A stretch of DNA of 62,000 bases from Mesostigma viride (Eukaryota > Streptophyta > Mesostigmatophyceae > Mesostigmatales > Mesostigmataceae): positions 1 to 62,000 of the forward strand of contig RPFO01001179.1 of the NCBI GenBank assembly GCA_009746045.1. Reading direction: 5' to 3'. Below, piece by piece: positions 41,801 to 52,997 of this stretch. The notes beneath the pieces were generated by a model that saw nothing but the letters and a program-made list of their open reading frames with translations, was not told where the DNA came from and did not search any database. The position numbers were made by a program, and so were the translations under genes. Position 1 is the stretch's first letter, and the number at the start of each line of letters is the position of its first letter.

Positions 41801-42106
41801 CAACTCGCGGTTCACCCGCTGGAACGAAGGACCCGTAGCGCGGGGCGTCTGGTGCTGCGTGGGACGCTGCCGGGCGTCCTGCAACTTGGCTGCGCGCTCG
41901 CCCACGTTGCGAGGCCGGTCTGGGCGCCGTGCTTGTTCCGGGCGCTTACCGAAGGCAGGCCCGGAGAAACGGGGTGACGTCTGCTCGTCGCCACGATCGC
42001 GATCCCGTGGTGGTAGCGTGCAGTCCTTCTTGAGATGACCGACCTCGCCGCACCGGAAGCATCGCGCCTTGGACGCATCGATTGCATTGACCTGGGGTGC
42101 TTCATA
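41801..42106 (-). pseudogene. gag: Gypsy Gag, zinc knuckle part
   Basis: From 42106 down the frame reads YEAPQVNAIDASKARCFRC..., with the CCHC knuckle CFRCGEVGHLKKDC at 42020-42061, then a basic Arg/Gln/Pro-rich tail (GERAAKLQDARQRPTQHQT) up to the split-repeat element. It joins in frame to the gag at 53616 (EQEDGD then YEAP) when element 2 and one GTCGC copy are removed. Confidence 0.85.
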
Positions 42107-42111
42107 GTCGC

Positions 42112-42725
42112 AGTTGCGAGAGAGTTGCCCTGAATTCCGCCATGGTTCTTGCAGGAATGTTGCCTTTATTAAGAATAAGGAACACAGACGTAAGTCACGT
42201 CACTTCCAAGACTGCACGCAGCACAGACGACAGGGTCGCAGTGCCAAGAGAACGTGCACGCAAGAACTAGCGTCCCGGTGCTACCAAGTCACACATATAG
42301 GTTGCTAGGGACGCGTCCAAGTATTCAGCTGCACTGTCACAGCTGAACTATCAATCAATTGATTACACAGACTCTGGCACGCCTTTGGCGCGCAGATCTA
42401 TCAATTGTCCATACGGCTAGTCCTGTGGACCTATCCGTACACTGCTCAGCATCAATTGTCTCATAGGTCCTGGCGCGCTACAGCGCGCCTACCTATCAAT
42501 TGACCATCAAGTCCTGTACAAGTCCTGTCAACGTCCTGCGGACTATCAAAGTGACACTTGTACATCCTGTGTCCGTACGCGCCCACAGTGGCGCGCCGGG
42601 TACTGTCGGCACAACCTAGGAAACGTCATAACTTTTACGTTCCTTAGCCAAATGAGGCGTTCAAGGTGCCGTTGGAAAGAGCGTAACAATCTCTATCCAT
42701 CTAACGTAAGTCCTTTACGTTAACT
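42112..42725 (-). repeat. 3' LTR of element 2
   Basis: 614 bp, same as 52998-53611 apart from one base I noticed. Confidence 0.9.
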
Positions 42726-42985
42726 CCAATACCTTCTTTTCTTTAGGGATCACATCCCCTGCCAGGGACCCTTGAAGTAGCTTGAAATGTCCTTCACTCC
42801 AGCTTGAAGCTTGAACAGATGTCTTTAATGGCCATTGCCATTCCTCCAGCCTTTTCTTCTAAGGAACTGGAAAAGAAACAGATCTGCCACAGGGAAAACC
42901 ATTCCATGAGAAATGGATAAAAACCTATGGAAGTGGCATTACAGAGTACCACCAGATATTAGAAACACGCAATATTAAATACATA

Positions 42986-44344
42986 CAGGTTAACCCTTAG
43001 TCGGGAAACCACCCGACCTGTCGGGTGGTTTGACAAACGGTCGAATTTCGCGCCGCGCCGTGAGCGCCGCGCCACTTGTGACGGAGGACAGTTGTCCGGT
43101 GGGTCCGGGGACACTTAGGGACGAGGGTGATGCATAGGTTTGGGGGTAATATTCGCCATAGCCTGGTAATTACAACGTGCATTGAGCAGGTATCACGTGA
43201 CTTTGGCGGGAAATTTTCACTCGCGCGCGCGCGTAACTAGATATGGCTGCCAGCATGCCGTTCTCACGGAAATTTTGCGTGTCGAGGCTAGAAACGGTTC
43301 AGCATTTTGCTCAGAATGACTCTGCGTGATTTTCGTAGGTCAGGCATGGCCAAACTTGTAGGATTGGGAAAATTCAGATAGGAAAATACTGCCTTCTGGG
43401 TCGTCAGTGCCAGATGAGTACTCGCTTATCTTATTTCCATTTTATCCTCATGGCCGGGCAGTCTGCGCCAGCCCAAGCATCCAGATTTGGTACCGGATGT
43501 CCGCTGATGCGTTTGCTGGGAATGCGGACGCGTTTATAGGTAATGTTTGAACGGAGCATCAACCTTGTAATCATAAAGGATGCATGCATGATGCGGCTAT
43601 GGCGGCCTATGCCTGTAAAGCAATGGTATGTGTGAGATATGAGGGTCCCGGCCAGTGGAATCCGGGCAGGACGTGAACGAGCCAGGTACGGCAACGTGTT
43701 TGCGTGTCCTTTGCAGCGGAATACGTCTCCCATGCATTATATTTGACGAGCTTTTTAGTGCACCTTTCAGCAAGCCTCCATGCCTGCTGTACAGAGGGGT
43801 ATTAGCCCTGAAAGTGACCAGTTTATGGCATTTCTTTGGAGCATATCATTTCGTTAACCCCGGTAGGCAACATGTTTGTATTCCAGCACCTTTGGCAATC
43901 TTTTATAGCTTGTTATAATGCATTCTTGTATTGCATGTCATAGATGGCTGTTTACGCGCGCGTAACCCACACACATATATGAGCACCTTATATAGGTCTA
44001 ACGGGTTATCCGGGTGGTTTGACCCAAGGAAAGCACCATTGGACTATCCAACTAAGTTGTCCAATGTTGCTGTTGAGGTTCCATACCCTCCCTGGGAAGT
44101 TAAGGGGGGGTTCACTTTTCCTTGGGGAAAAAAGATCGTCTTTTGGCCAAGTTTGACTGGAGCTATCATCCAAATGCTTTGATAAACCCGTGGTATTATT
44201 GCATATTCTGAAAGCCCTCAAAGTGTAGATACTCCTAGCATCTTGGTTGGGGGCATTTGGAGTTGTGGCCTGTGAGTTATGATTTTTCTCATTTTCAGGG
44301 GTCTGAAAGTGCCAAAAATGGTCCTCCCGACTAAGGGTTAATTC
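42986..44344. mobile_element. piggyBac-like non-autonomous element, TTAA target
   Basis: Inverted termini CCCTTAGTCGGGA ... TCCCGACTAAGGG, each flanked by TTAA, the target duplication specific to piggyBac transposons, whose termini also start CCC. Next to the left end is a hairpin (ACCACCCGACC...GTCGGGTGGT), and a related GGGTGGTTTGACC lies near 44010. About 1.35 kb, no recognisable transposase, so it depends on one in trans. It lies in the 3' untranslated part of element 2. Confidence 0.75.
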
Positions 44345-44720
44345 TATGAGGTCTTCTCCAGGAATTAATCCCATCACCTCGGTAGAGCCTCCAGTACAAT
44401 GACCTTCTGGCGGTGAGTTACATTAATCCCAGATACTAATCCCATAAAACCCAGTACATATTCAATATAAGTACCATAAATCCATGACAATTAAAATACC
44501 ACTTGACAAAGTAAGGCGTATTACAATAGTTTGCCTGTCATTCTCTCAACAGGGGTCTATTGGCGCCCGTCTTACGGCGCCCGTCTACTTGCCAGATGGT
44601 AAACTGCCACAGCAAACAAATGACAAAATGAAACACATAGGCAACAATTAAATCCTGCCCTGGGGAACTAGGGAAGTCTGAACAGGCAAACACCTGAACA
44701 GGCCAGCTTGTAGAAACATA

Positions 44721-44744
44721 ATACCAGGGAATCGAACCCCGCCC
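44721..44744 (-). other. tRNA T-arm-like motif in element 2 3' UTR
   Basis: On the minus strand GGGCGGGGTTCGATTCCC, a perfect 5 bp T-stem with TTCGATT loop and B-box consensus. The same 22 bases occur at 61758-61779 downstream of the third copy. No acceptor, D or anticodon arm matches, so it is not a tRNA gene. Confidence 0.6.
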
Positions 44745-44997
44745 TATAAACCCCAGTATTATGAAGGTTCCCAGACCATTGTGAGAAGTATGTACAAATA
44801 TACATTTCTTTTAAAATAGAATACATGGTCTGTAATGGACCTGTCAACCTTGTGCAGTCAACAGCATGAACCCCAGCCAAAACCTGGTACCATGGTCCAT
44901 GAGCCTTAGTACAGACTAAAATACAGGTATTATGCCAGTCACAATGCTGACACTACCACACAACCTGCTCTCCAATGCCCTATAACCAGGCACCAGC

Positions 44998-46509
44998 TTA
45001 GACAGCTTGCTGTGATGGGTCCATCAGAGACTGAAGAACCTTGTATTGCACTGCTGCCTTCTGCACTAGCTTGGTCAAAGCATCAGCAGGATTGTCAACC
45101 CCAGGGATATGCTCAATATTGGCCAAGGAGGACAATTCCTTAAGAAGGAGATAATCCAAGTCCCTACTTCTGGCCATCTGCCTGTGCACAAACTGCACCA
45201 TCCCCATGGAGTCTGTTTTGAGAAGAGTGGTAACCTGAAGTGGCCAAGGAGTGTTAGAAGTCATCTGATGAAGCAACTCCTTTAGATAAAGGCTTGTGTG
45301 AATGCCTTCACAAATAGCCCTGCATTCTGCCACATCACTGCTGACAGCCACCCGTTTGTGCAGGCGACTAAACCAGCTCACCAAACTCCCCAGGCCTTCC
45401 TGTCTGAGCACAAAGAGCCCTGCAGCCCTGCCCCTGACCTTGGAGACCTGCCTGCTGTCCATTGAGCTATCCACATACAGCTCCATGCAAATGGGTTGTG
45501 ATAAATCCACTGCAGACAACAGAATGCCAGATGAAGCCCTGACCTGATCAGCCACCTTGGCAGACCCTAGCTCCATCAGCATGTCATCAGGCAACCTGGC
45601 TATGACCATAAGGTCTGGCCTGGAAATGCCTGCCACCCAAGCAACCATGCCCCTCACCATGGGACACAGTGCCTGTGTGATGACTGGAGGAAGCTTGCTA
45701 ATGAGGGTCTCTTGATAATCATTGCCCCCCACCAGCAGCATACGCCACTCCCCCCCTTCTTCACCAGTGTGGCCTCCATGCCCACAAACAGCAGAGGCTC
45801 ATTCTCCACCTGCCATTGCTCCCTACCCAGAGGAAACTTGGACTTAATGATGGAGATCAGCTCCTTAAGCCACGACGTGGGAGCCAGCAGGTGCAGGTCG
45901 TCCCCGTGCAGCGAAGCATACACTGGTAGGCCTTCCCATTGCCCCAGAAACAGACAGGGGTCTACAGGAGAGACCTTCAAGTTGCAATGCTCCTTCAGGA
46001 AACGGTTGAGAGTCTCCCTCCAGATTATTGGACTTGACCTCAGGCCCTCCAGGCCCTTGAGGTCACTCAGTGTGAATACCCCTTTTCCATACAGCAGGCA
46101 CCCTGACATAGAAAGGCGTCTTGCCCTCCCACTTTTCCTGTGCCACATCTGCATCTCCCTCCAGAAATGCCCTCTTGAAGTCTACCACCACTGAGCCATA
46201 GTCCAAGCCCTTGTTGAGAAGGCCTAGAAATACACACAGCAGCAGCCTCCAAGTGTCATGCAGCATGCCAGGTGTATACAACTCCTCAGCAGTGCACTCA
46301 CCAGTACCCTTGAACTCATTCAGCACTGGCCTGACATGTGGTACCTTGACCCCGTCCACCTCCTTCATCTTGATGACAAACTTGAGCTTGAGTAGACGTC
46401 GTGCAGGAGGCAGGTCATTGACAGGTTCCACGCATTTCTTGGAGATCCAGTCCTCCCCAGATTTAATCAAACCCAGTGTGACCTGGGGACACATAATGGG
46501 AGAGGACAT
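44998..46509 (-). pseudogene. pol: Element 2 RT (HGDD) and RNase H
   Basis: Three frames in series (46509-46063, 46154-45654, 45741-44998). RT: KLKFVIKMKEVDG, VRPVLNEFKGTGE, VVDFKRAFLEGDAD (first Asp), LEGLRSSPIIW and SLHGDDLHLL with HGDD at 45897-45908. RNase H: MELYVDSSMDSRQ, SSDVAECRAICEG, KTDSMGMVQFVHRQ and EHIPGVDNPADALTKL. The shift near 45740 lies next to C7 and C6 runs, so part of the damage may be homopolymer error; the shift near 46100 is not at a long run. Clearly homologous to element 1 at 31403-33346. Confidence 0.9.
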
Positions 46510-47563
46510 GAGTCTTCACCAAGCCTTGGTAGTTGATAGGGCTGTGTCCAGCAAGTGAGTGAGGACCAATGCCCAAACTGCTTGGATGACTAGCAGCTGG
46601 CAATATGAGGTCATCAACCAAGGGCTCCTGCCCCTGGCACACTTGCACACGCTTAACCGACCTGGTTACTGCACGTGATAGGTGAGTGGTCCTGAAATTA
46701 ATCAGTGGGACCTGACCAGCCCCTTCCTTAGTCAGGAGAGAGGACGTGATCACTACCCCATCCTGGCATAGGAAATTCTGCCCCAGAAGAGCAGGTCCCT
46801 GATAGCCCTCCAAGACACAAAAAGCAGTGTCCTGTCCAAGGATAGGAATAGATACCTCACCCAGTACCTTCACGTGTACCCCGCCACTGAAGTCAGACAC
46901 AAACTGATAGCTGGGTTCAGTCATGCTGTACCCTGCTGCAGCTCTGGTCCCAATGATGGAAACCTGAGAATTAGTGTCTACCTCTAAGGCAGTGTCCAGC
47001 CCCAGATTGCCATGCCACCTGAGCTTGGCTACCTTGGGCTGCTTCTTGGCCCTTTGCAGAGCCCCAATCAATCCAGCCAAACTTGTCCCCCTGGGCTTGG
47101 TTAGAGCCTTGGGCTTGACAGTTGACTCCCCAGCTGTTGACCTTGCAGCCTGTTCAACAAGTACCTCTGCAACCTGGCCAGGGCTGACAGATTCCCCTGC
47201 AACAGATGTGGTCGTTGCGTCAGTGATGTCACTTGGGACCTGAAAATCCTGCAGATCCTGTGAGCCTTGTGCCTGACTGCCCTCATTCATCAGGTTAGGC
47301 TTGACATATGACCAACTCAGCCGGTGTACATGCTTTGGTTCGTCCTCCATGCTGACCAAGCATGCGTGGCTAGCTTCATCAACCTGGGTAACCACCCCAG
47401 GACTCCAGCTACCACGTTTGCCATAAAGGCTAGGTTCCTTCCAAGCTAGGACCTTCTGACCCACTGTGGCTCCAGCATCTTCCAACCCCGGTCCTTCTCC
47501 CTCAGCTTGGCAAAGGTGACATGTGCAGCATGTTTCCAGCCCTCCAGCACATGTGGTGGGCAC
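46463..47563 (-). pseudogene. pol: Element 2 integrase C-terminal domain and protease
   Basis: After a frame change near 47465 it continues integrase with TVGQKVLAWKEPSLYGKRG and VVTQVDEASHACLVSM (beta-rich domain, as in element 1). A linker of about 130 residues leads to the retropepsin ALEVDTNSQVSIIGTRAAAGY (D-T-N-S, Asp codon near 46978), followed by VLGEVSIPILGQDTAFCVLE and GPALLGQNFL, the flap and the hydrophobic-hydrophobic-Gly motif. The protease therefore lies between integrase and RT. The frame breaks near 46500 just before RT. Confidence 0.85.
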
Positions 47564-48387
47564 AGGCCATGATATAGACCCATTGGGCTGACAGCAACTC
47601 CATCATAGTAGAAATTGACCCTGCTGTTCAGCTGCTGCTCCACGTTCCTCAACCATGCACTCCTGACAAGTGCAGGTGCAGACAAGGGTACCCAGTCTTC
47701 AGAGATGATCAATTTCTTGACCTCCTGGATTGCCCTCTCTATAGCACCCTGCTGCCCATGAGCCTCCCTAGGTGTAACCAGCAACTCAGGAAGGGTGGGA
47801 TCACCCTTGAGATGCTGAAACTGCATGTCCACCTGGATCCTTGTGGTAGGAAACTTGGCTCTTACATTCTGCAGGGCAGCCAGCAAGTACCTGTTCTTCA
47901 TAGAAGGTAAATGCTCTAGCACCTTGTACTTTGTGTACCTGTCCACGCACACCAACAGTTGCATGCCCCTGATGTGTTGGATATCACACTGCAGATCACC
48001 AATGCTCTGAGGTAGAGCTTTGGCATGTGATTTCCTGGGCTTGTTGGAGGACAACTGGCACTTACACCGTGAGGCAGCTTGCTGGCACGCCTTGAGAAGG
48101 GGTGCCCTGCCCATACGGAAGGCAAAGTTGTTTGACAGAGAAGTGGCATGCCCAAACATGTTGTGGATTCGGGCACCCAACTCCTGGTACACGGAGGAAG
48201 CAGTCCCTGGCACAGTCAGGACTGTGCTGTCAGGTTGTTCAGCATCACCATGCTGACTTCCATCCTGTTCTGACTCAGAGCCTGAGTCACCCTGCTCATG
48301 CCCAACACCTGGACCGCCAGCAGGGACCACATGCATACCACCAGAGGCCTTCACACCCCTCTGTGGTTGTACATTGGTTTCTCTCAA
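47446..48387 (-). pseudogene. pol: Element 2 integrase
   Basis: An open frame of 313 codons. A Ser/Gln/Asp-rich start is followed by a reduced HHCC-like region (LGARIHNMFGHATS, CKCQL), then the core: Asp in QCDIQHIRGMQLLVCVDRYT, Asp in RIQVDMQF and Glu in GQQGAIERAIQEVKKL (near 47738). NSRVNFYYDGVAVSPMGLYHG follows. It aligns collinearly with element 1, which has Asp at the third catalytic position. Frame changes near 48400 (upstream) and 47465 (downstream) break the polyprotein. Confidence 0.85.
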
Positions 48388-48638
48388 AATGAGAGGTCCA
48401 CCCTCGTGCCCTGAGCACGAGGATGCATGGGGTCAGACATTCTTACAGCTGCACCAGCTGTCAAGGACGTCTTCATAGGAACCTGTACCTCTCCAGGTGA
48501 CCTGGGGCCACCCTGAACCTGGAGATCACCCTCTTGTTGCCCAGATGTAAAATCTGCATTGGAGCACCTGGCCTCCCCCTTGGGTGAATTAAGGTGTGTA
48601 GGGGTTGCCTCAGACAGTCACTGCTCCTTGTTTTCTTC
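48388..48638 (-). pseudogene. Element 2 gag-pol junction with in-frame TGA
   Basis: Removing the split-repeat element (48639-50974, keeping one AA) joins gag GSQQ to EENKEQ and then TGA at 48620-48618. The same frame continues LSEATPTHLNSPKGEARCSN ... RVDLSF for 77 codons, to a TGA at 48386-48384. Thus gag and pol share a frame across one TGA (CAG TGA CTG), as in element 1. The later stop coincides with a one-base shift to the frame of 48387-47446. Confidence 0.65.
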
Positions 48639-50974
48639 TTAAGATCACTCAGCTCCCAAGAAGACCAGCATTTGATTGAATACAATAAGTAGAGCCCTGC
48701 CACAAATGCAGCAGTTAACAGTGGCCTTAAGGTTTCTCAATCCGCACGCGGAAGCAAGAAGCCTCCAGGGTGGGAGGGAGGGGAAAGAAACCAGTGCGGA
48801 TCATTGCCTGCCTAGCTTGCTTAATTAAGGCATGGCCCGCCGACACACAAGCTGACGTCATCCTAAATTAATTAACACCGGCATGCGTCACACGCCGGCC
48901 TGAACAGTGCTGAAAACGCCACTACAAACAACGTGGCCACGCACCCCCAGGCTAGTGCGTTAACCGTACAGGTAGTTGTACAAGGTTCCCTAGACTGACA
49001 AACATAAAACTCGCCCATCGACCCCTTGGGCCGGTCCGAATCCACTATACAATAATTAATCACGACTCACTAAAGAACCCAAATCAGCCAAAGATTCGTT
49101 AAGCAACCAGCCGACCCTACAGGTCCCCACCTATCCTCAGCTGGTGCAACCAAACACGAATCTTTGCAAGCAAGTCGTATAACACCTACAATTAATTTTC
49201 TCGGACCGCTAATTAATAGCCACCGACCCTTATAAACAACCGGGTCATCCAAGGAAAATTCGGGCAAGCAGGAAACCCTTTGTACAGATCGAATTAGTCA
49301 GCCCATGTCGCAGACAGCCTTCCACATCCAGGCCAAGGCATGGCGGCCTTATCTTTCCCGCATGCGTTAATTAAACTATATTCAGAGAAAACCGATTAAG
49401 ATCACTCAGCTCCCAAGAAGACCAGCATTTGATTGAATACAATAAGTGGAGCCCTGCCACAAATGCAGCAGTTAACAGTGGCCTTAAGGTTTCTCAATCC
49501 GCACGCGGAAGCAAGAAGCCTCCACCCAATTACCCCCCCCTGGCGCCAACCCCATTGCGCCGATTTAACTCATGACCACCGTGCGCGAAAGAGCGTGTCG
49601 CAACATCTTAAATGGCGACTCAGCCCGCGCTAGGCTATATTAACCCCCGCAGGGGCCCGCTGCTTACAATGCGACACAAGCCGGTGACCACCCCAAAAAC
49701 AAGCTCTCAAAAAGAGCCAGCATTTCGCAATTCCGGAACCGTCCAAAAAGGAAAGAGGTTTTACGACACCATAATAGACTGAGCCGCGCAGCAGGTGCTG
49801 AGACGAAAAGGAACGACAAAGGTCTGGCGTAGCCTCGCCTCCCTAAGACGCCCTCCCCAACTCGAGTCTCGCAATAGGGAAATTTCTAGCTTCGGAGCGC
49901 AACTCTCGCGCGGCTCCTATTGTCCCCAACCACCCCCCCTCGGCAGGGGCAGCTGGACAACTGACCTGCCGCCACAAAAAATAATTTATGAAAAAAACAG
50001 GCCGTTGCTGACAGGAACCTGGTTCAGGACCTTTTGAGTCCAGGTCACGTCCCACGCACCATCGCAAGGTGGCAAGCCTGCGATGTGACACTAGAGCTGT
50101 TTGAGAAACTTATAAAAAACTCCGCCGAAGCTGGCCAAACCGCCGGAGTAGCGCCCCATCCTTCGCCCATGTCAAAAAGACCCGCAGCCGGGGAAAACGA
50201 CATGGGGGTAAATTTAAATTTTCTTTCCGTTGCACGACCAACTATACTATGCTTGGTCGAACAGCTTAGCGGTTGTGCCACCATCTGCCTCGGCTACAAG
50301 ACAGATGCAACCCGCGCTAGAATGTGCAATTTTGCACAGGCGGCCATTGCCGCCATTGTGAAAGAAACAATTGCGGATCATTGCCTGCCTAGCTTGCTTA
50401 ATTAAGGCATGGCCCGCCGACACACAAGCTGACGTCATCCTAAATTAATTAACACCGGCATGCGTCACACGCCGGCCTGAACAGTGCTGAAAACGCCACT
50501 ACAAACAACGTGGCCACGCACCCCCAGGCTAGTGCGTTAACCGTACAGGTAGTTGTACAAGGTTCCCTAGACTGACAAACATAAAACTCGCCCATCGACC
50601 CCTTGGGCCGGTCCGAATCCACTATACAATAATTAATCACGACTCACTAAAGAACCCAAATCAGCCAAAGATTCGTTAAGCAACCAGCCGACCCTACAGG
50701 TCCCCACCTATCCTCAGCTGGTGCAACCAAACACGAATCTTTGCAAGCAAGTCGTATAACACCTACAATTAATTTTCTCGGACCGCTAATTAATAGCCAC
50801 CGACCCTTATAAACAACCGGGTCATCCAAGGAAAATTCGGGCAAGCAGGAAACCCTTTGTACAGATCGAATTAGTCAGCCCATGTCGCAGACAGCCTTCC
50901 ACATCCAGGCCAAGGCATGGCGGCCTTATCTTTCCCGCATGCGTTAATTAAACTATATTCAGAGAAAACCGATT
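48639..50974. mobile_element. Split-direct-repeat element 2 (A-s-B-A'-i-B')
   Basis: A repeats 48639-48767 and 49396-49524 (129 bp); B repeats about 48784-49397 and 50361-50974 (614 bp); 16 bp spacer; interior about 836 bp (49525-50360). Same architecture, A length and interior size as split-repeat element 1, with shared short interior sequence (CAACCACCCCCCCTCGGC near 40971 and 49930) but different A and B sequences. Both outer ends and the B/A' junction share TT. The element 2 gag frame closes exactly (GSQQ-EENKEQ) with no target duplication, which fits tyrosine-recombinase insertion rather than a DDE or LTR mechanism. No recombinase is encoded. Confidence 0.7.
48768..48783 (+). other. G-quadruplex motif in short spacer of split-repeat element 2
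   Basis: GGGTGGGAGGGAGGGG is the entire A-B spacer of this element. Confidence 0.75.
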
Positions 50975-52061
50975 GTTGACTGCCCTTTGAAGGCTGGCCT
51001 GCCTGGGACTTCTTGTTGTTGTTTTTGTTGTTGTTATTCTTGTTGCTGCCCTGGCCCTGGGTCTTCTTGAAGCTGTGACACTCCTTCTTGATGTGCCCCC
51101 ACCCCTTGCACAGGTAGCATTGGATCTTGGACTTGCCCTGGCCACCGCCCCCGTTGTCAGATGCGTTGCCCTGCTTGGGCTGACCACCCACCCGCCTGAA
51201 CACCGACTTGGAGTGTGACCTCCCGTCAGGGTCGGGTGAATGATTGGCCTTCCGCTTGTTGTGGTTGCCCCTACGCCCTCCTTGGCTTCTGTCAGCCTCA
51301 GACGATTTGGAGCCCCCTTGGGTACGCCCACCTGCCTGGGTAGCCTTCACTGCTGGCACCCCACCCTCAAACAGCTCCTCAGCTTCGAGGGCTTGCTTGA
51401 TGATGACCTTGTAGGCCTTCAGGGTGGAGTGAGGAGCACACATGACCTTGAGGGATCCACGTGTGGCCTTATCCAGCCCAGAGACCTTCAACCAGTTGGT
51501 CAGGGCTATGTTGTCTGCCACGTTGAAACCGTGGGCCCTGCCTTCCTCAACCATTTTGCAATAGCTAAGGAAATTCTGGATGAGATCCCCCTTGACCTCC
51601 CACCCTTGATACTTGTCTTGCCAATGGATGCCGACCTTCTTGCGCTGGTCTTCAAGCAGCTCCTTCAGCTCAGCTACATATACTGCCCAGGCCTTGTTGG
51701 CCTTCTTGCATTCCCTGGTTAGGTCCTTGATCTGATCAGTGCACTTGCCCAATGTGCTGCTGCCTATCCAGATCTGATAGTAGTTGGTACCCCCGTACAA
51801 ACTAGGAAACCCTTCCAGCCCTTCTACAAACTCTTCAGCCTGCTTAGGCTTGGAGTCAGATGTCACAGGTTGCAGCTGATTTACAATTAATAAGCCCTGT
51901 GTGGTAAGGTCAAAACCATGAACAGCTTGTGTATTATGGTTGTGATGTACATTGGTAATTTCCCCGGTGACACCCACGTCATCTACGTGAGCTGTCCCAC
52001 TACCAGCACCACCATTATTCCCACTGGCTGGGGCACCCTTGCTACGGCGCCCGTCTGCCAT
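50975..52061 (-). CDS. gag: Element 2 Gag (interrupted at its C-terminal end)
   Basis: Begins at ATG 52061 (MADGRRSKGAPASGNN). A helical capsid-like region spans about residues 70-240 (LEGFPSLYGGTNYYQIWIGS, CKKANKAWAVYVAELKELL, LIQNFLSYCKMVEEGRAHG, VIIKQALEAEELFEGG). Then come a basic Ser/Gly/Asn-rich part, one CCHC knuckle CYLCKGWGHIKKEC (about 51120-51080) and an Asn/Lys run. After GSQQ it is cut by the split-repeat element; the natural end is EENKEQ before the TGA at 48620. Intact up to the insertion. Confidence 0.85.
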
Positions 52062-52226
52062 GATGCACTACAAGCTGCCCTAAAAACACCTGAGCAAAGC
52101 AGCAAAACGAAGTATGTACAAAACTGTCACAATTGCCGCCTGCGCCGGTGTCGCCGCCGCCCCCCGCGAAACGCCGCTGAAAAGTCGACTAAACGCCGAC
52201 AAGCACTGGAAAACTGGCCGACTTAT

Positions 52227-52973
52227 TTAGTCGAGGCCGCGAAAATCACAGTACTCATATGCGAACTCAGGATCCTCCATTTCCGGCGTGTGAGCCGGAC
52301 CTGCACCAGTATGGATCAAAACCGGTGTATTCGCCGAGTTTTGCGTCGGGTAAAAAATTGCAATTCGCCGACGCGCGACGAGGCGCAGAGGATGAGTAAA
52401 AATTGAAAGAAGTTCCCAGCCCGCTGGGATCCACTCTCGCAATGCTGCGAGAAATGCGACCAGGTTGATGAGGACCTGTCGCTCTCGAGTGCGAACGCCG
52501 CGTGTAAGCAGCGACAGCAATGCGAGGTCTTGAAATAAATTTGTAGTGACCACCGGCGCGCCCCCCGTGCGCGTCGAGGCCCAGTTTTGCAAATTGCGCT
52601 GGTACCCGGTGAGCGAGGAAATTGCGTTGTCCACCTCCTCAATGGCGGTGGTGACTTCGGTCACCGAACGCAGGCCGCCTCGGACCTGAACCGTAAAAGC
52701 CGAAAGTATATTTCGGATTTGGTCCAACGGCCCACGAATGGCCGGCACCAGCTGCGGCAGGCGGGGGTCCTCGGGAAAATCGCCCAGCAATGGAAGTGCT
52801 GCTCGCTGTCGACGATGTAATTCGTCGAGGGAAATCGTGACTTCGTCAAGCAAAGCTTGCCACGATGGAGCAGCCGGCGTTGGCTCACGCCGACGCGGAG
52901 TCGGTAACGGATCAGCCGGCGGAGCAGCTACCTCCTCATCAGTGGGAATGCGGAATTCTTCGGAATTTGGCAT
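52227..52973 (-). CDS. Element 2 ORF0, unknown helical protein upstream of gag
   Basis: 248 codons, starting at ATG 52973, only 25 bp inside the 5' LTR end, and ending about 165 bp before the gag ATG. Acidic, Pro-rich N-terminus (EEFRIPTDEEVAAPPADP), then predicted helices rich in Leu with heptad-like spacing (LLDEVTISLDELHRRQRAAL, QIRNILSAFTVQV, TEVTTAIEEVDNAISSL, RERQVLINLVAFLAALREW). The C-terminus is short and acidic (EMEDPEFAYEYCDF). No RT, protease, zinc-knuckle or known catalytic motif. Element 1 has no room for such an ORF between its LTR and gag. It could be an extra structural or regulatory ORF or a captured gene; I do not recognise it. Confidence 0.55.
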   Translation of the reverse strand: MPNSEEFRIPTDEEVAAPPADPLPTPRRREPTPAAPSWQALLDEVTISLDELHRRQRAALPLLGDFPEDPRLPQLVPAIRGPLDQIRNILSAFTVQVRGGLRSVTEVTTAIEEVDNAISSLTGYQRNLQNWASTRTGGAPVVTTNLFQDLALLSLLTRGVRTRERQVLINLVAFLAALREWIPAGWELLSIFTHPLRLVARRRIAIFYPTQNSANTPVLIHTGAGPAHTPEMEDPEFAYEYCDFRGLD

Positions 52974-52997
52974 GTTCGTGAAAAGGCGAGTAATACG

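Noticed and set aside
39828-41806. Calling the split-repeat element a plain LTR retrotransposon with CAACTC target duplication
   Set aside because: The repeat order A-B-A'-B' with the interior between A' and B' is not LTR-internal-LTR, and the sister element has no duplication. The alternative is mentioned but not preferred.
44721-44744. Possible tRNA gene
   Set aside because: Only the T-arm is present; I could not find matching acceptor, D or anticodon arms in the right distance.
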